From Macrotis lagotis (Eukaryota > Chordata > Mammalia > Peramelemorphia > Peramelidae), in NCBI RefSeq assembly GCF_037893015.1, contig NC_133665.1, positions 195,172,146 through 195,236,145 on the forward strand: a stretch of DNA of 64,000 bases, in the 5' to 3' direction. The position numbers and the translations under genes are program-made. The notes under the pieces are model-generated. The model saw nothing but the letters and a program-made list of their open reading frames with translations, searched no databases and was not told the DNA's origin. This document shows positions 9,998 to 20,802 of this stretch, in pieces. Position 1 is the stretch's first letter, and each line of letters starts with the position of its first letter.

Positions 9998-10530
9998 GCC
10001 ACTCTGTCTCTTATTGTCTGAAATGTGACCTTGCAAAATGTTCCTTAGGTTCAGAGTGGTTTCCTTGAGAAGGGCTAAAGCTGAGGAGGAAGCCTCAGTG
10101 AATTTGTATTATGCCAGTTGTTGGAACTTAATGAGCTTGTGGACAGAAGTGGGAGTAACTTAGAAGGGCCTGAAGTGGACTAAGGGAGGAACTGATCCTA
10201 CCATACCCTTCCAGACCCTTCCAGACCTTTCCAGATGTTTGATGATCATTGTTGACCTGTTGGAAAGGGGAAAAAAGAGTAATTGAGGCAATTAGGAAAT
10301 CATTGCAGGAGGCCCCAGAACAAAGGTTTGGGTTTGGCTGACAGTCTTTTTTGGGTGCTTCAAGGTCTGCTAGTTGGTTCCTTTCTTGAATGGAACCTCT
10401 CTCCTTTTTCCAAGTTTTCAGCCCCTTTACCGGCATTCTCACAGAAGAATGGAAGTAGTCTTAGAGCAGCATCAGCAAGGTCAACTTCGCCAAAGAGACT
10501 TAACAAAGTCAGGCCCCAAACACTCCATGT
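9998..10530. other. Unique sequence, nothing recognised
   Basis: Short overlapping open frames on both strands (10128-10588) lack domains. A small triplicated phrase 'ccttccagac' sits at about 10206-10230. Confidence 0.4.
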
Positions 10531-10534
10531 GAAT

Positions 10535-10668
10535 GATTCAACATTTATTAAACTCCTTTTGTATGACAGACACTGCTCTCAGCCCTAAAGATGCACATAC
10601 CAAAAGGGAAGGATTTCGTCTTTCAAGGACTTCCTCTCCACTAGGAGCTTAATGTTCCAGAATGAGTA
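10535..10668 (+). repeat. Ancient LINE/MIR-like 3' end
   Basis: 'caacatttattaaactcctttt', 'gacagacactgctctcagccc' and 'ccactaggagcttaatgttcc' follow the order of the repeat at 44.73 and 60.76 kb (..catttattaggcact..caggcactg..aaggagctcacaatct). Confidence 0.55.
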
Positions 10669-10800
10669 GGGTCCAGCAAGATGGAGCAATGATTAGAGAA
10701 CTGACCATGGATGGGGTCAGGAAGACTTGAGTTCAAGTCCCACCTGCAGCACATCATGGCTGTACAACCCCAAGTACATGGTTTTCCTCGATGCACCAGG
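10668..10800 (+). repeat. tRNA-derived/MIR-type SINE
   Basis: A tRNA-like head 'agatggagcaatgattagag' is followed by the box B relative 'gagttcaagtccca' and then 'catggctgtacaaccccaag', a diverged core. The 3' end is unclear. Confidence 0.6.
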
Positions 10801-11640
10801 TCATTTCCTGAGACTCCAAGCAGGAGGGAAGGTGCTAAACTGTGGTGGTGAAGGGAGCTTTCTCACCCCTGAGTTCCCTATGCCATAAAAATCACAGATG
10901 CAATCCCTATCATCAGTCGGAAAAGCAAGATCCAGCCAAGGCCAAGGTTGGTGTGGGAAATACAACATAATTGGTGCAGCCTTGGGGCCATGATGACCTT
11001 TTCCTTGTCTATGCCTTGACTCCCCAAGCTTCCTGATGTCATGATCTCTATGTTTGCACATTGACCACTGATATTGAGTGTAGTTAGAAAAGAACTTGAC
11101 TTTATGGGGGGAGATGATTAGTATAAATATTTTTATTGACATTTCGGGAAAGGTTAATCTCTGAGTTAATTGTGTCTTCTGGCTGACTACTGAAATCTAA
11201 GTACATTGATGGGGGCTCATGGTGTTAGGACTGGTGTTAGGACAGCAGATCCTCTTGGGAAAATTATTCCTCAGGGCTACTGATCTGAATGTTGTGGGGT
11301 GGAGTGGGGTTGATATGCTCCAACATCTTCCTCCCCAAAAGCTCAACAGAGACTTCTCTTTGGTTTTTTACATCAGGGGATGGAGCTACCATTCAGTCAG
11401 AAGGCAAAGGCTGAAAGTCATGGAAGAAACTCAGAGAGAGACAGCTTTCAATTCAATATAAGCGGGGAAAAGCCTTCCTAATAGCCAATTTCCCCCAAGT
11501 GGAAGGAATCCTTTGTATGAGAGCCAACTCCTGATCTCAGAAAGTCTTCAAGCAAAGGGTGACCAGTCAATTGTGAGTCATTTGGGGGAATTGCTGTGTA
11601 GGTTGGACCCTAGGGTGTCCAGATCTCTCTGAGCCTGCTT
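10801..11640. other. Unique sequence, nothing recognised
   Basis: No repeat core is visible. Open frames at 10801-11142 (-) and 11219-11461 (+) show no family features. Confidence 0.4.
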
Positions 11641-12130
11641 TAACATTAGCATTAAATGAACAAATTTGGGCAGCAATTTTTGCTTCCTGTAAGAAGCATT
11701 AGGTGTGGATCCACTGCCCTGGGAGTGTACTCTAGGAGAATTTGAGCCTGGAGAGTGGCTTTTTACGGTCCTTTATTGAATGATCTGGATATGACTCACG
11801 AGGAGCTCATTATTTAATGAGACCTTTAATGCCAGGGAAAGGGTGACACCTCTTTTCTTATTTCCCTAAATACAGACATGAAGGAACACTTCCTCCTTGA
11901 TTCATTGTGTGTGGGATTGGCAGCCCCCTTCTCGGGGAGTGTGGAGCGGAGGAGACATTAATGACAAACTGTTCTCATTGAATGAATAGCAAAGTGAAGT
12001 GTGAACATCCAGGTCCCAGCGAGGGAGGGAAAGCAGGAGAGAGACTCCTCCTGTGCCTCCATTCATCCCAGGCCATATTACATGGAGCTGGTGCTGGAGC
12101 ATCACCGTCAGCAATCAAGAGCAGTCCCTG
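11640..12130. other. Candidate conserved non-coding block
   Basis: Repeat-free, balanced-composition DNA with several TAAT/ATTA homeodomain-like cores. It includes a perfect inverted repeat, CTCATTA-TT-TAATGAG, at 11806-11821. Suspicion of constraint is an inference from texture only; alignment to other mammals would decide. Confidence 0.25.
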
Positions 12131-12189
12131 TTTCCATGGCAACCACTGCATCACTTGATGGGCTAGGGTCAAGGAATGTGTATCTGTAG

Positions 12190-12560
12190 ATAGGGAGGTG
12201 TGTGTGTGTGTGAGTGGCTGTGGACATGCCTAGATGTGTGTGTATGTGAGTGTGTGAGTGTTTATGGGTCATAAGCATAGATGGAAGTGTGTGTGGACAC
12301 AGACACATAGATGGGTATGTGTGTATGCACACACCCATAAATGTGTATGAGTGGATATGGACAAACATGTATAGCTGTCTCCAGGTGTGCATGCACATGT
12401 GTGTTTGAGTGTGTGGACATGAATTCATGTGTGTGCTTGTGTAAATAGATGAATGTGTGCACATGTGTTTCATGTGAAGAAATTGATGCATACATGAAGA
12501 TATTGAGGTGCTTGTAAATGTGTGTCAATAGGTAGCTGTGCTGCACATGTGTGGCTATAC
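12190..12560. repeat. TG-rich degenerate satellite
   Basis: Imperfect units such as 'tgtgtgtgtg', 'gtgtgtatgcac' and 'atgtgtgtgga' make a 370-bp TG/ATG-rich array. Long open frames on the minus strand (12108-12579) rich in His and Thr are products of the repeat, not genes. Confidence 0.85.
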
Positions 12561-12955
12561 AGATATATGTGTACCACATGGGTAATCATAGGTTTTACAC
12601 ATGTATATCACTGTACAGGTGTAGATGTAGCCATGTATGGATTAGTGGGGGGAGGGGGTGCGGAAGCCTTCTAAGGAGCTTGGCCAAAGGTTGGGAGTTT
12701 GCTTATGTATCTCAATGCCACATCTTGTATCTCTGCCCTTAGAGCTCCCGGACCCCAGTCTCTTAGGAGCTGCTTTTGGAAGAACCCTTTTCCACCATCC
12801 CACAATCCTTTCTTCCCTTTCTCTGAAAGTATGATCACTGTTCACTTCTTGGGATTTGAACTAGAGAGTGAGCTCCCACAGGTGATCAGTCCCTTCTTGG
12901 GAGCAGAAAGCGCTTCCAGCTACACCTGCTGTATTCACTGTCCTAAAAAGGGCTT
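12561..12955. other. Unique sequence
   Basis: No recognisable repeat or exon. The 146-codon open frame at 12699-13139 runs into L2 sequence and is not credible. Confidence 0.4.
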
Positions 12956-12959
12956 GGGG

Positions 12960-13295
12960 CTCAAGGACATAGAACTTGTAACATTTGCCCAGCCTGGTGT
13001 TCTTCAGGTGTTTTCTCCAAAGCCTCCTGGGAGCTCCTGGCCTCCCCCACTTTGTTCCAGTTCAAACCTCCCCTTCTATCAGAGGCTTTTCCTGGTCCTC
13101 CTTCATCTCGGTGTCTTCTCTTGGACCTCTCTACCTTAGCCTTCCTTGTTCATGGCTGTTTGTGAGAGGGCTCCTCACTGGGCTGTGAGTTCCTGGCGAG
13201 GGAGACCCAGCTTTGGTCTTGTTCTAGATCCCCAAGGTTTTGTGGTTGGCACGTAGTAGGCAAATAATAAATCTTATTAATAGACTGACTCCCCC
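12960..13295 (+). repeat. L2 LINE 3' end, first of three
   Basis: L2-style 3' UTR ('tcagaggcttttcctggtcctccttc') runs to the terminus 'ctgtgagttcctggcgaggg..ggttggcacgtagtaggc..taatagactgactcc'. Orientation is +. Confidence 0.75.
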
Positions 13296-13324
13296 CCCGC
13301 CAGTCATCCAGGCTTGCCACCCAG

Positions 13325-13440
13325 ATTATTTCTGGTTCTCTCTGCCTGTCTGTCACTGTCCCTGCCTGTTTCTGCCTCTGTCTCTCATTTTCTCTCTGTG
13401 TCTCTGTCTGTCTGTCCCTCTCTCTTTCTTCCTCCCCTCA
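13325..13440. repeat. CTGT/CTCT-rich simple repeat
   Basis: Imperfect 'ctgcctgtctgtcactgtcc' and 'tctctgtctgtctgtccctc' runs. Confidence 0.8.
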
Positions 13441-13514
13441 AGTCAATCTTTTGCAGAGACCTGACTTGGTTACTCTTGTAACATCTCTGAAGCTGGTGCC
13501 ACAGAGGCCAGAAG

Positions 13515-13738
13515 GCTAGACCCAGAGTCAGGAAGACACAACTTGAATTTATTGAGTTCAAATCCAGTTTCTGACACTTCCAAGCTGTGTGACCCTGGGC
13601 TCATCACTTAACTGCTAAGTCTTTTAGCTTCCTCAGTTGTAAAACAGGAATCACTTTACACCTTTCTCTCAGGGTTGTTGTGACTATCAGATGGCACAGT
13701 ATTGAGTATGCAGTAAGCACTTATAAATGTTTGTTCCC
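13515..13738 (+). repeat. MIR-family SINE, near full length
   Basis: 'gagttcaaatccagtttctg' (box B region), 'gctgtgtgaccctgggctcatcactta', 'cctcagttgtaaaacagga' and 'agggttgttgtgactatcag' are the successive MIR landmarks. It ends in 'gtaagcacttataaatgtt'. Confidence 0.8.
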
Positions 13739-13739
13739 T

Positions 13740-13920
13740 TCCCCCTTCTCCAAGTATGCTGCATTCTATACACTGGCATTAACCCTGGCTCAGACCTCCC
13801 TCACTTCATTCCTGGATGATTCCAGTTCTTTCCTGACTCTGTCTCATCCTCCACCAGCCACCAAAGGCATCTTCCTAAAGTCATTGCCCTCCTCAATAAG
13901 CAATGGCTTCAAGGGTTGCT
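13740..13920 (+). repeat. L2 LINE fragment
   Basis: 'ttcctaaagtcattgccctcc' and the preceding Leu/Ser-coding pyrimidine-rich text match the middle of the L2 3' region. It is probably continuous with 14180-14600 before the MAR1 insertion. Confidence 0.65.
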
Positions 13921-13944
13921 AGTGGGTGTCTGGAGTAAGGAGTC

Positions 13945-14165
13945 ATCTCCCTGAGCTCACAGTCAGCCTCAGACACTTACTGGCTGTGTAATTCTAGGCT
14001 AGTCACTTGACCCTGTTTGTCTCAGTTTCCTCCCTCTATAAAATGAGTTGGAAAAGGAAATGGCAAACCACTCCAGTATCTCTGCTAAGAAAACCCCGAA
14101 TGGGGTCAAGGAGAGTCAGGAGTGACTGAACAATAACAACAGAAACAATGGCAGCGACAGCACCC
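13945..14165 (+). repeat. MAR1 SINE
   Basis: 'gtctcagtttcctccctcta', 'aaggaaatggcaaaccactcc', 'aagaaaaccccgaatggggtc' and 'gtgactgaacaataacaac' give the complete MAR1 3' signature. Orientation is +. Confidence 0.88.
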
Positions 14166-14179
14166 CCAACAAACAACGA

Positions 14180-14605
14180 ACCCTACTCCCACCCCCACCT
14201 CGTTGGCATTGGAAGCCCAGTCTTTTCTTATGTATTTCCCTTTTCCACACTCTGCAGTCTGGTGACCCTGCATTGTTGACTGACCTTGGCATAGTTCATG
14301 GCTGTTTCCTGTGCCTAGCTCTCATTTCTTTTAAGAAACTCTCCTGGTTTCTTTTAAGTCTCACGGAGACTTAAGGTTCCCCATTCTGCACCACACTTTT
14401 CCCAGCTCTTCCTTCTGAGACAGTCCCTGATGATCCTGTCTGGAGCTTGTGGGTAATGGTTATGTTTTCTCCCATTGACAGACGGTAAGCTCCCTCTTTG
14501 ACGGCAGGTACCGATGTTACCTTTCTTTGTATCTTCTCGAGTTTATCTTGACTTCTCTAGCCTCAGACAAAAACCCTAAATCTGGTACCTGCTGATCTTT
14601 TCTGG
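14180..14605 (+). repeat. L2 LINE 3' end, second
   Basis: L2 3' UTR text ends in 'gtaagctccctctttgacgg..tacctttctttgtatcttc'. Orientation is +, and it is diverged. Confidence 0.7.
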
Positions 14606-14611
14606 GTCTGG

Positions 14612-14850
14612 TACTTTAGCAACCTTAAACAGTTGTTGGTGTTATTGTTCAGTCATTCCTGACTCTTCATGAACTTTTGGAGTTTTCTTGACAGAGATAA
14701 TGGAGGGGTTTGCCATTGCCTTCTCCAGCTTATTTTATAGATGATGAAACTGAGGCAAACAGGGTCACAAAACTCAGAAGTGTCTGGGGCCACTTTGAGT
14801 TCAGCAAAAGGAGTCTTTCTGACTCCAGACCCCAAGCTCTCCACTGTGTA
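14612..14850 (-). repeat. MAR1 SINE
   Basis: The + strand shows the complement of the MAR1 tail ('gttgttggtgttattgttcagtcattcc'-like start) and 'gtttgccattgccttctcc', then 'tttatagatgatgaaactgaggc'. It ends in the tRNA-like head. Confidence 0.85.
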
Positions 14851-15225
14851 CCCCTAATTGTCACAATCTCTTCCCACCTTTCTGATGTCTTACACCCCTC
14901 TCCATGTACTCTGCAGTCCGGTGATACCGACCTCCTTCCTTTGACCCTCCATCTCCTGACTCTAAGCATTTCCCTTGGTCTTAGAATGCTCTCCCTTCTG
15001 CTTGGGTCTCTGGGGGAGCTTCCTGGACTTCCTTGGAGTTTTCCCTTCTGTGAGGAGCCTCTCCTGGTCCTTCTTCGTCTTCATGCCACCCCTCTGCTCA
15101 TCCTGCCAGTATCTTGCTTATGCACATTCATTTTCTGGTGATCTTCCTCAGACTGTGAGCTTCAGCACTTGGCAGTGTTGGGCAAATGGCAGGTACTTAT
15201 TCCATGCATAAGACTGACTGACATG
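14850..15225 (+). repeat. L2 LINE 3' end, third
   Basis: 'ccctcctcctgactctaag'-type L2 text includes 'cttagaatgctctcccttct' and 'ctcctggtccttcttcgtc', with the terminus 'cagactgtgagcttcagcac..aagactgactgac'. Orientation is +. Confidence 0.7.
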
Positions 15226-15352
15226 GGTTCAGTAACTTTCTCAGAATTCCAAAGAATTACCATGTGAGGCAGGGATGGAATCCAAGTCTTCTGGATTCCT
15301 GGGATTTCCAGGGAGTCATCCCTTACACCACTGAACTGTCTACTATGATCGG
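15226..15352 (-). repeat. MIR SINE fragment
   Basis: 'ggttcagtaactttctcag', 'catgtgaggcagggatggaatccaag' (split) and 'cccttacaccactgaactg' are the MIR core read backwards. Confidence 0.65.
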
Positions 15353-15354
15353 CC

Positions 15355-16910
15355 CCATTCTGGATGCTGGGGACACAAAAAAGTAAGTAAAATCAAGCCA
15401 TACGTGCCCTTTTTCTCTTGGGTCTCTTGTGCTTGTGACCTGTCTTCCTTTCATCTTAACCAAGAATCAACAAGACCCTTGAGTGTGATGATGACCATAC
15501 TTCTTTGATTCATCCTCAATCTCTCCAGGCTCTTCCTCCATCTGTGGCTGTCCAGAAGTCTTCCTGAGACGCTGTCATGGCCTTTCCACCCATTTCCTCA
15601 CAATAGCATACAAGATGGAGGAGAAATAGGTGGTGTGTAGGGCATGACCATTTTAAACTTCTGCATCAGAATAGAAAAATGCAAAGATGCAGCCAGACAT
15701 CCTCCCTTCTTGCTTTGAGACCATGGAGGGATCAGGAAGTCTAACCCCCTCTGTCACCTCAGCAGACTTGAGGCAAGACATTGGCAAAGCAAGCTCTAGT
15801 ACTCTCTTCTGCTTCCAGGTTTCGAAATCAATTATGATACTTTGGCTTCCCTAAAAAGAGATGGCTTAAAACGTTCTGATGGTAAAGCCCATCCTCTGAG
15901 GCTTTGTGGAAGATGAGGCAGAGTTGATTAATTGACCCAGTTTCTTCTTGGTCTTCTACAGTGTGAGGTTGAAGATCTCTTTTAAAAAATGGATTCTCTC
16001 AGTCATTAATAATTCAGTGACAATATCACATTCTGATTATGAACTCCAAATTCCTTCATGACTTGGCCATGGGGGTATGTGGATTAATGTCCATGATTGG
16101 AGGGGGAGGGCAAAAAAGTACCAAATTATGGGACTTGGAACTTAGAAGCTTCTTAATGCTTGCCTGGTTCTACCTGGGATAAGAGCAACAAATTCCCAAG
16201 AGAAAGAGGAAGAAGAGGAAGTGAGGGAGGGAGTGACCCAGAAGGCCATGCCATCTCTTCTTCCTAGGCAAAAAGGAAGGCCAGGAAAGTATGCTTGCCA
16301 GTGTCTCACAACTTGATCATCTCCTCTCAATAGTAGTGCTTCTGCAGGGGAAGGCAGTCAGCTACCTCTCCTCCCACAGGGCCATGACTCAGAAGGTCAT
16401 GATTGAGTACCCTTGACCTAAGTTTCTCCATCTAAGAAGTAGAAGGAACAACTGCTTGGAAAAGCACGACATAAGATACTGTTTCTTCTCTCCCCTAAAA
16501 TAAGGATATTAAGTGTCTCCAGTTCCCCTGAAGAAGGTACTTGAAAACTAAAGGAAGAAACATTTTGTTTAAAATAAAATCATTTTAAATCAGCAGGAAG
16601 GACAGCAAAAAAGTATAACTCTTTCTATTTGGTATGTCATGGAATACATACACACACATACATGATATCATGTACTCTGAAAAGAGTATATGGCAAAAAT
16701 GTCTTACCTGCTGTCTTTGAGGCTTTAATTATTTTAGATAGTATGAATTTGTTCATATTATCTTGAGAAAAAATTATCAGCATCCTTATGCTGTCAGTGA
16801 ATGAGCAGATAATCAGCCCAGGGCAGAGTATGAGGGCAGAATCATTGCTTGAATTTCACATGTTGAGGGTGTGTTTTTGGAAATAAATGCCAAGGAGGTC
16901 ACATTGATGC
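15355..16910. other. Unique sequence, no gene recognised
   Basis: No strong repeat core. A short CA run lies near 16650-16665. Purine-rich 'agaggaagaagaggaagtgaggg' (split) near 16203-16230 is simple sequence. Confidence 0.4.
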
Positions 16911-16913
16911 CGA

Positions 16914-16976
16914 ATGGTTGTTGTTATTCAGTTGTTCCTGACTCTCTCTGACTCCATTTGTGGTGTTCTTTAGGTA
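16914..16976 (-). repeat. MAR1 3' fragment
   Basis: 'ggttgttgttattcagttgt' and 'cctgactctctctgactcc' are the complement of a MAR1 tail. Confidence 0.7.
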
Positions 16977-17575
16977 CTTAAGTATTACCATGGTTAGCAG
17001 AAGCAAAGGGAAAGGAAGAGGGAAAGTAGTTGAAAGCCACTGATCTCCTAAGGGGATTAGCAGCAGCAGCAGCCAATTCTGCACCATTATCAACATTAGC
17101 AATACAAGTTACCATGAAAAGATGAGCAGGAAAAAAAAGGTATATGAATATGAGAGGTTACCTGGAGGCTCATGCTTCCCAAGAGTAGCTAGTTTTACCA
17201 GAAGACAAGCAACTCAACTGAATAGAGGATGTGCTTCAAAAGGGGTGCAAAGGGAAATATATGTGGAAGGGTGAGTAGCTCAGAGAGCAGAGATGAGGCT
17301 CTAAGGGATTTGTTGAGCTCAAAGACTTAATCATTTCAGACTAGGGTAGGGATCCATTGTTTTGTTGATAGGGGCTTGTCCATGCCAGAGTGGGGCAAAG
17401 TGCTTTACTAAAAGGTCACAGTCCCCATCTCAACAACTTGAACACTGAGATTGGGGTATGGTATATATTGCCTTAGCAATATTAAAATATAAGATACACT
17501 GTCATTAAAAGAGGAAACAGATTAATTATAAAACATTATTTTTCTGTCCGATATTGCCTTTATTTCAACATGTTT
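16977..17575. other. Unique sequence
   Basis: Nothing recognised apart from a five-unit AGC run near 17060-17075. Confidence 0.4.
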
Positions 17576-17579
17576 GATT

Positions 17580-18592
17580 CCACCAAGACTTAGTGTTGTT
17601 GGCATCAGAGAGTGAACACAATGGAAACATATTCTGCCATCTGCTCTGCATTGGCAACATCTGCCCTGCCAGCACTGGTCATGGGAAAAGTTCATCATAT
17701 TAAAGAAACCCCAGAACTTCTTCTAGTGGTTGAAGATAAAGTTGAGAGATCTAAGAAGAGCCAAAAAAGCAGTTTTGTAGTTTAAGAAGTTGAAGGCATA
17801 GAATGACATCAAAAAAGTTTATGTGAGCTGGAAAGGGAAAAAGAGAGACTATCCCTGGATGCACTATAGGGGACCTAGTATCATCTATAATGAAAACAAT
17901 GGAATGATCAAGGCCTTCAGAAGTATTTCTGGTTTTAGTCTCTTTAATGTGAGCAAGTTGAATCTTTTGAGACTTTTTCTGGTAGTCCATGGGGCATTTC
18001 TGTATTTGGACTAAAATTGTCTTCCAAATGTTGTTTGACACAGGCCTTCTACCTCAAAGGGTCCCTACAATCTTCCCACTCACAAGATCCTTCTTAGGAA
18101 GGATCTAGAGGTTCCACCATGCACCATACAAAAAGATTCATTGATCAATGTGTTCAAGAAGAACCCCCTGGAGAACTTGAGATTCATGGTGAAACTGACT
18201 CATATATCAATTTAAGGCATTGAAATACAATTCTATGTCAGATGAAGAATCAGAGAATCCGAGAAAATAGAACAGTTGCCACACTAAGAGGATTGCAGAA
18301 GCAAAGAAAAGGACAGATGTGAAGAGGAAGAAACTTGTAGGAAATTAAGAAGCTTGATGCGGCAAGGAAAATTTCAGGGCAGGAGAAACCAGTAGTAAAG
18401 AAATCTGTAGAAAAGAAGCCTTCAGCCTCTGGGGAGAAGAAACCTGCAGCTGAGCAGAAGCCCTCAGGAGAAACTCAGCTGATCAACGTGTCCTTTGTTC
18501 CACAATCCACTGTCAATATTGTGATTTTCTAAAGAATAAGTATTCAAAATGGTTCAGGGGAGGAAAAAACCCTCAAATAAATAAACAAAACT
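17580..18592 (+). pseudogene. RPL4: Processed pseudogene of ribosomal protein L4
   Basis: In all three frames in turn, the + strand reads as diverged RPL4, a large-subunit (60S) ribosomal protein. Recognisable parts in order are '[18 protein letters not shown]' (17633-17690), '[12 protein letters not shown]' (about 17710-17745), 'KLKA' stop 'NDIKKVYVS' (17790-17830), '[18 protein letters not shown]' (17870-17925), 'FNVSKLN' (about 17940-17965), 'LPTHK' (about 18075), 'VFKKNPLENLRFMVKL' (about 18150-18197) and a Lys/Pro/Ala-rich tail with 'EKKPSA' and 'EKKPAA' (18410-18460). The N-terminal 90 or so codons are missing, no introns remain, and frameshifts and stops are frequent. An A-rich 'aaataaataaacaaaa' lies at 18577-18592. 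This is an L1-mobilised cDNA, 5'-truncated and old. The parent gene is elsewhere. Confidence 0.93.
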
Positions 18593-18594
18593 GG

Positions 18595-19235
18595 GCTATT
18601 ATTTATGGGGATGGGGAGAAGGGAAGAAAAGTGGAGGGGGAAGATGATGGCTAAAGTAGTTCTTGGATCTCAACCAGATGAACTTCTAGAGTGGTGAGAT
18701 TTTGTATCTGACTTTCCTATCTTTTTCTTGTGAAAGGTGTGGACCTAACCCTTGGTGTTTTCTGGTGGTTGGTTTGCATTGATAGGGGATTTCATAGGGC
18801 TTACTTGAAGAGAAAGCCTATTATCCAACACTCCAAGCTTTGGATTTAAACATATTAGAACCCATCTTGAGTGGAAGCCCAAGAGATCATTTTCTTTGGC
18901 TTGTAATGCCCTCAATCAGAATTTACTCTAAGGTATCTCAGAAGACAGCACATGTTCCACTCTCCATACTTATGGATCATAAGGTGGTCCTATTCGAGAA
19001 CCTAGGATGACCATGAAGATAGCAAGTACAGGACAGCATAGAAAATGCAAAGACTTGAAGGATTTAGAATAGTTTATAAACTCCCAACACATCTTTTTTT
19101 TTTTTTAAATGTTATACTACTTTCTTCCAAAGTTGTCGATATTCTTAATGCCACATTACAGTTAAGACTTTTTTCTAGGAGGAAAATTGTCTAGGGTGCT
19201 ATAAAAGCAACACAATGTGAATCTGGTATCATTTC
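18595..19235. other. Unique sequence
   Basis: Nothing recognised; a T run lies at 19096-19107. Confidence 0.4.
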
Positions 19236-19239
19236 TTTT

Positions 19240-20095
19240 TTAAAAAATGAATTTATTTTTACAAACATTTACTATATCTTCCTCCTACTGTTCTGGATCT
19301 AACTGAACCATAACAATAAAAACCTTCAAAATAAATATTTATAATCCAGCAGAACAAGACTTCACATTGACTGTATCCAAAAATGCATGTTTTTTCCTAG
19401 TTTATCACCTCTCTGGTAGCAGATTGGGTGTAGTAACTGAGCTTCACTTTTTGAGGAATCTCATTTTCTTTTCTGGATTTTAAAATTATTATATTTTCCC
19501 CAATTAGGTGGAAAATTTTTTAGTTTTTGATTTTTCAAATATTGAGTTTCAAATTCTTTCCCTCCCACCTTCTTCCTCACTGAAAAGGCAAGCAATTTGC
19601 TAAATATTATAATGTGCAGTCATGTAAAATATATTTCCATACCAGTTATGTGAAAGAAATTACAAAGAAAAGAAAATATAAAAAATATTTCCAAAGTTTG
19701 CTTTGATCTTCATTCAGACTCTTTCAGATCTTGCTCAGGGGATGAATAACATCTTTCATCTGGACTCATTCAGAATTGTCTTCAATCATTGTATTGCTGA
19801 AAATAACTAAGTCATTCACAGTTGAACATCTTTCCAAACTGCTGTTACTGCATGCAGCATTCTCCTGGTTCTTCACTTTTCATCAGTTCCCATAGGTCTT
19901 TTCAGGTTTTTCTGGTTGTATCTTGCTCATCATTTCTTACAGCACAATAGTATTCCAACAAAAGCATAAACCACAATCTGTTCAGTCAATTGACCGGCAT
20001 GCTATCTATTTCCAATGATTTGACACCACAAAAAGAGCTGCTATAAATAATTTTGAATGTAAGGGTTGAAGGAGAAATATCTAATTTTTTAATAT
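19240..20095 (-). repeat. L1 3' end (ORF2 tail and 3' UTR)
   Basis: The + strand starts near poly-T and passes through 'gttttcccaattaggtgga'-type L1 3' UTR text and 'tccctcccaccttcttcctc'. It reaches 'ccaatgatttgacaccacaaaaagagctgct', the complement of the end of L1 ORF2. It is paired with the 5' part at 21.2-22.47 kb. Confidence 0.75.
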
Positions 20096-20104
20096 TAAGA
20101 AAGT

Positions 20105-20720
20105 ATTATCTGTGCCTGTAAAATCCCTCAAATTGTCCAAAGTTATTCTATTGTTAAATGCCCAAGATAAGGACAGCCTTAGTTCCTCCCTCCCTCTGAA
20201 CCAGGTTGCTCAGCATAAGCCCCTCACAGATGCAAATTCCTCCCTCCCCCAGTTGTCCAATATAACTCCATTAAATATCCAAGACGAGTGAAACCTTAGC
20301 CCATACCTTTATCCCTCTTTCAACTTCTATCTCTTAATCTTTCAAAGTGGGTACCTGACCCAAGTCATGTGGAGGGAGTGGGTCACCCTTTAACTCCCTT
20401 TTCCCTGCACAGAAAGTGGACAAGACTATAAAAGTTTCACCCACATTCCCCTCTGGGTTGGACTTCCTGGGGTTAAGCCCAGTCATTTCTTATGGATGTT
20501 TTTTTCCCATCTCCACCTACACCTTTGTTTTTCTGCCTGTCCTTAGGTAGCTTACTGTCTCTCCAGAGGAAGTGAACCACTTGTACTTTGCATGATTAAC
20601 TTTCAAGCCTGTGAATAAAAGAATTCTGAGCTTTCATACCTCCAGGGTTAGTTTTGAATGCTTCACTAGGGATCTTTATCTTAGAGCTCTTTCTCTGGTG
20701 GAACCAAGCAATTCCCTCCC
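20105..20720 (+). mobile_element. Candidate LTR (class uncertain), inside the L1
   Basis: A compact promoter-like layout: TATA-like 'gactataaaag' near 20424-20434, poly(A) signal AATAAA at about 20614-20619, and two imperfect direct repeats upstream ('tgtccaaagttattctattg' at about 20138, 'tgtccaatataactccatt' at about 20252). These are reminiscent of U3 enhancer repeats. I could not fix TG/CA ends or a target duplication, so the boundaries are approximate and a non-retroviral origin remains possible. Confidence 0.45.
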
Positions 20721-20733
20721 CACCCCCTTTGAT

Positions 20734-20736
<3 letters not shown>

Positions 20737-20801
<65 letters not shown>
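20737..20801. repeat. (TC)n microsatellite, 65 bp
   Basis: About 32 uninterrupted CT units. Overlapping Leu/Ser-rich open frames here are artefacts. Confidence 0.97.

Positions 20802-20802
<1 letters not shown>

Noticed and set aside
12108..12579. His/Thr-rich minus-strand open frames
   Set aside because: Product of the TG-rich satellite.
12699..13139. 146-codon open frame, longest on the + strand
   Set aside because: Its second half lies in an L2 3' end; no family features.
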